A DNA stretch of 6,091 nt from Clostridiales bacterium (GTDB taxonomy: Bacteria; Bacillota; Clostridia; Oscillospirales; Oscillospiraceae): NCBI GenBank assembly GCA_021200895.1, contig JAJQFX010000152.1:1-6091 (forward strand), written 5' to 3'. A program made the position numbers and the translations under genes. A model generated the notes under the pieces. That model was not told where the DNA came from and did no database searches. It worked only from the letters and a program-made list of their open reading frames with translations. The stretch's first letter is position 1, and each line of letters opens with the position of its first letter. Below are positions 5,961-6,091 of this stretch, in pieces.

Positions 5961-6091
5961 CGTCTCCAGCCGCCATGGGCGGCAGTCTCACCAGTGAGAA
6001 GCCACATCGTCTGTTGTCTGCGCTGCCACGGAGCAGTAGGGACAAGGCGCTAGCCGCCAGTGGGATAGGGGGAGGGTTCTTAGGGAGGGGC
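5961..6091. other. Non-coding 3' flank with further small hairpins
   Basis: No supportable gene is present. Several short inverted repeats follow the large hairpin: GCCGCC/GGCGGC (5969-5974 with 5978-5983), TCTCA/TGAGA (5986-5990 with 5995-5999), and a nested pair made of TTGTC/GACAA (6014-6018 with 6041-6045) around CTGC/GCAG (6023-6026 with 6033-6036). The last 30 bases are G-rich and show nothing further. The density of hairpins suggests an intergenic repeat element or a structured transcript. Both are guesses, because each stem is short. Confidence 0.35.

Noticed and set aside
5554..5997. Plus-strand frame overlapping the hydrolase and running past its stop codon
   Set aside because: It is an out-of-frame reading of the hydrolase gene, rich in Arg, Pro, Ala and Ser, that stays open by chance into the flank.
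5834..6007. 57-codon minus-strand frame (begins MWLLTGETAAHGG)
   Set aside because: No ribosome binding site precedes the ATG, and the frame reads through both large inverted repeats, whose pairing better explains the sequence.

Overview
The window is a GC-rich (roughly two-thirds GC in the genes, by eye) bacterial housekeeping locus with four intact plus-strand genes: recJ, a bifunctional (p)ppGpp synthetase/hydrolase (rel/relA), dtd and a small metallo-beta-lactamase-fold hydrolase. This gene order, the strong AGGAG-type ribosome binding sites, the sigma-A style promoter and the Firmicutes-type extra C-terminal domain on RecJ point to a high-GC member of the Clostridia, most likely of the gut Oscillospirales type. 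The lineage is inferred from style and gene order, not from a database match.

Bases 1-316 are non-coding and clearly more AT-rich than the genes. They hold a perfect 12-bp hairpin at the left edge, an excellent extended -10 promoter (TTGCCA, 17 bp, TGC-TATAAT) at 222-250, and a 9-bp GC-rich leader hairpin at 274-300 just before the recJ ribosome binding site. recJ runs 317-2383. A 67-bp gap holding an 11-bp hairpin separates it from rel (2451-4703). dtd (4716-5156) follows after 12 bp, with its ribosome binding site overlapping the rel stop codon, and the hydrolase gene (5196-5819) follows after 39 bp. Bases 5820-6091 hold no supportable gene but contain a run of inverted repeats, one of which resembles a terminator for transcripts arriving from the right.

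The genes look like one transcription unit driven from the promoter at 222-250, with no other obvious promoter or T-tailed terminator between them. Rel makes and degrades (p)ppGpp in response to uncharged tRNA. Dtd removes D-amino acids mischarged on tRNA. RecJ is a 5'-3' single-strand DNA exonuclease for repair and recombination. The hydrolase is a glyoxalase-II-like enzyme of unknown substrate. Rel and Dtd share a tRNA-charging theme; RecJ and the hydrolase are conserved neighbours in Firmicutes rather than obvious pathway partners.

I found no new system here. The points most worth a second look are the absence of apt between recJ and rel, the alternating GCAA/TTGC half-sites over the recJ promoter, the hairpin beside the recJ ribosome binding site, and the structured 3' flank.
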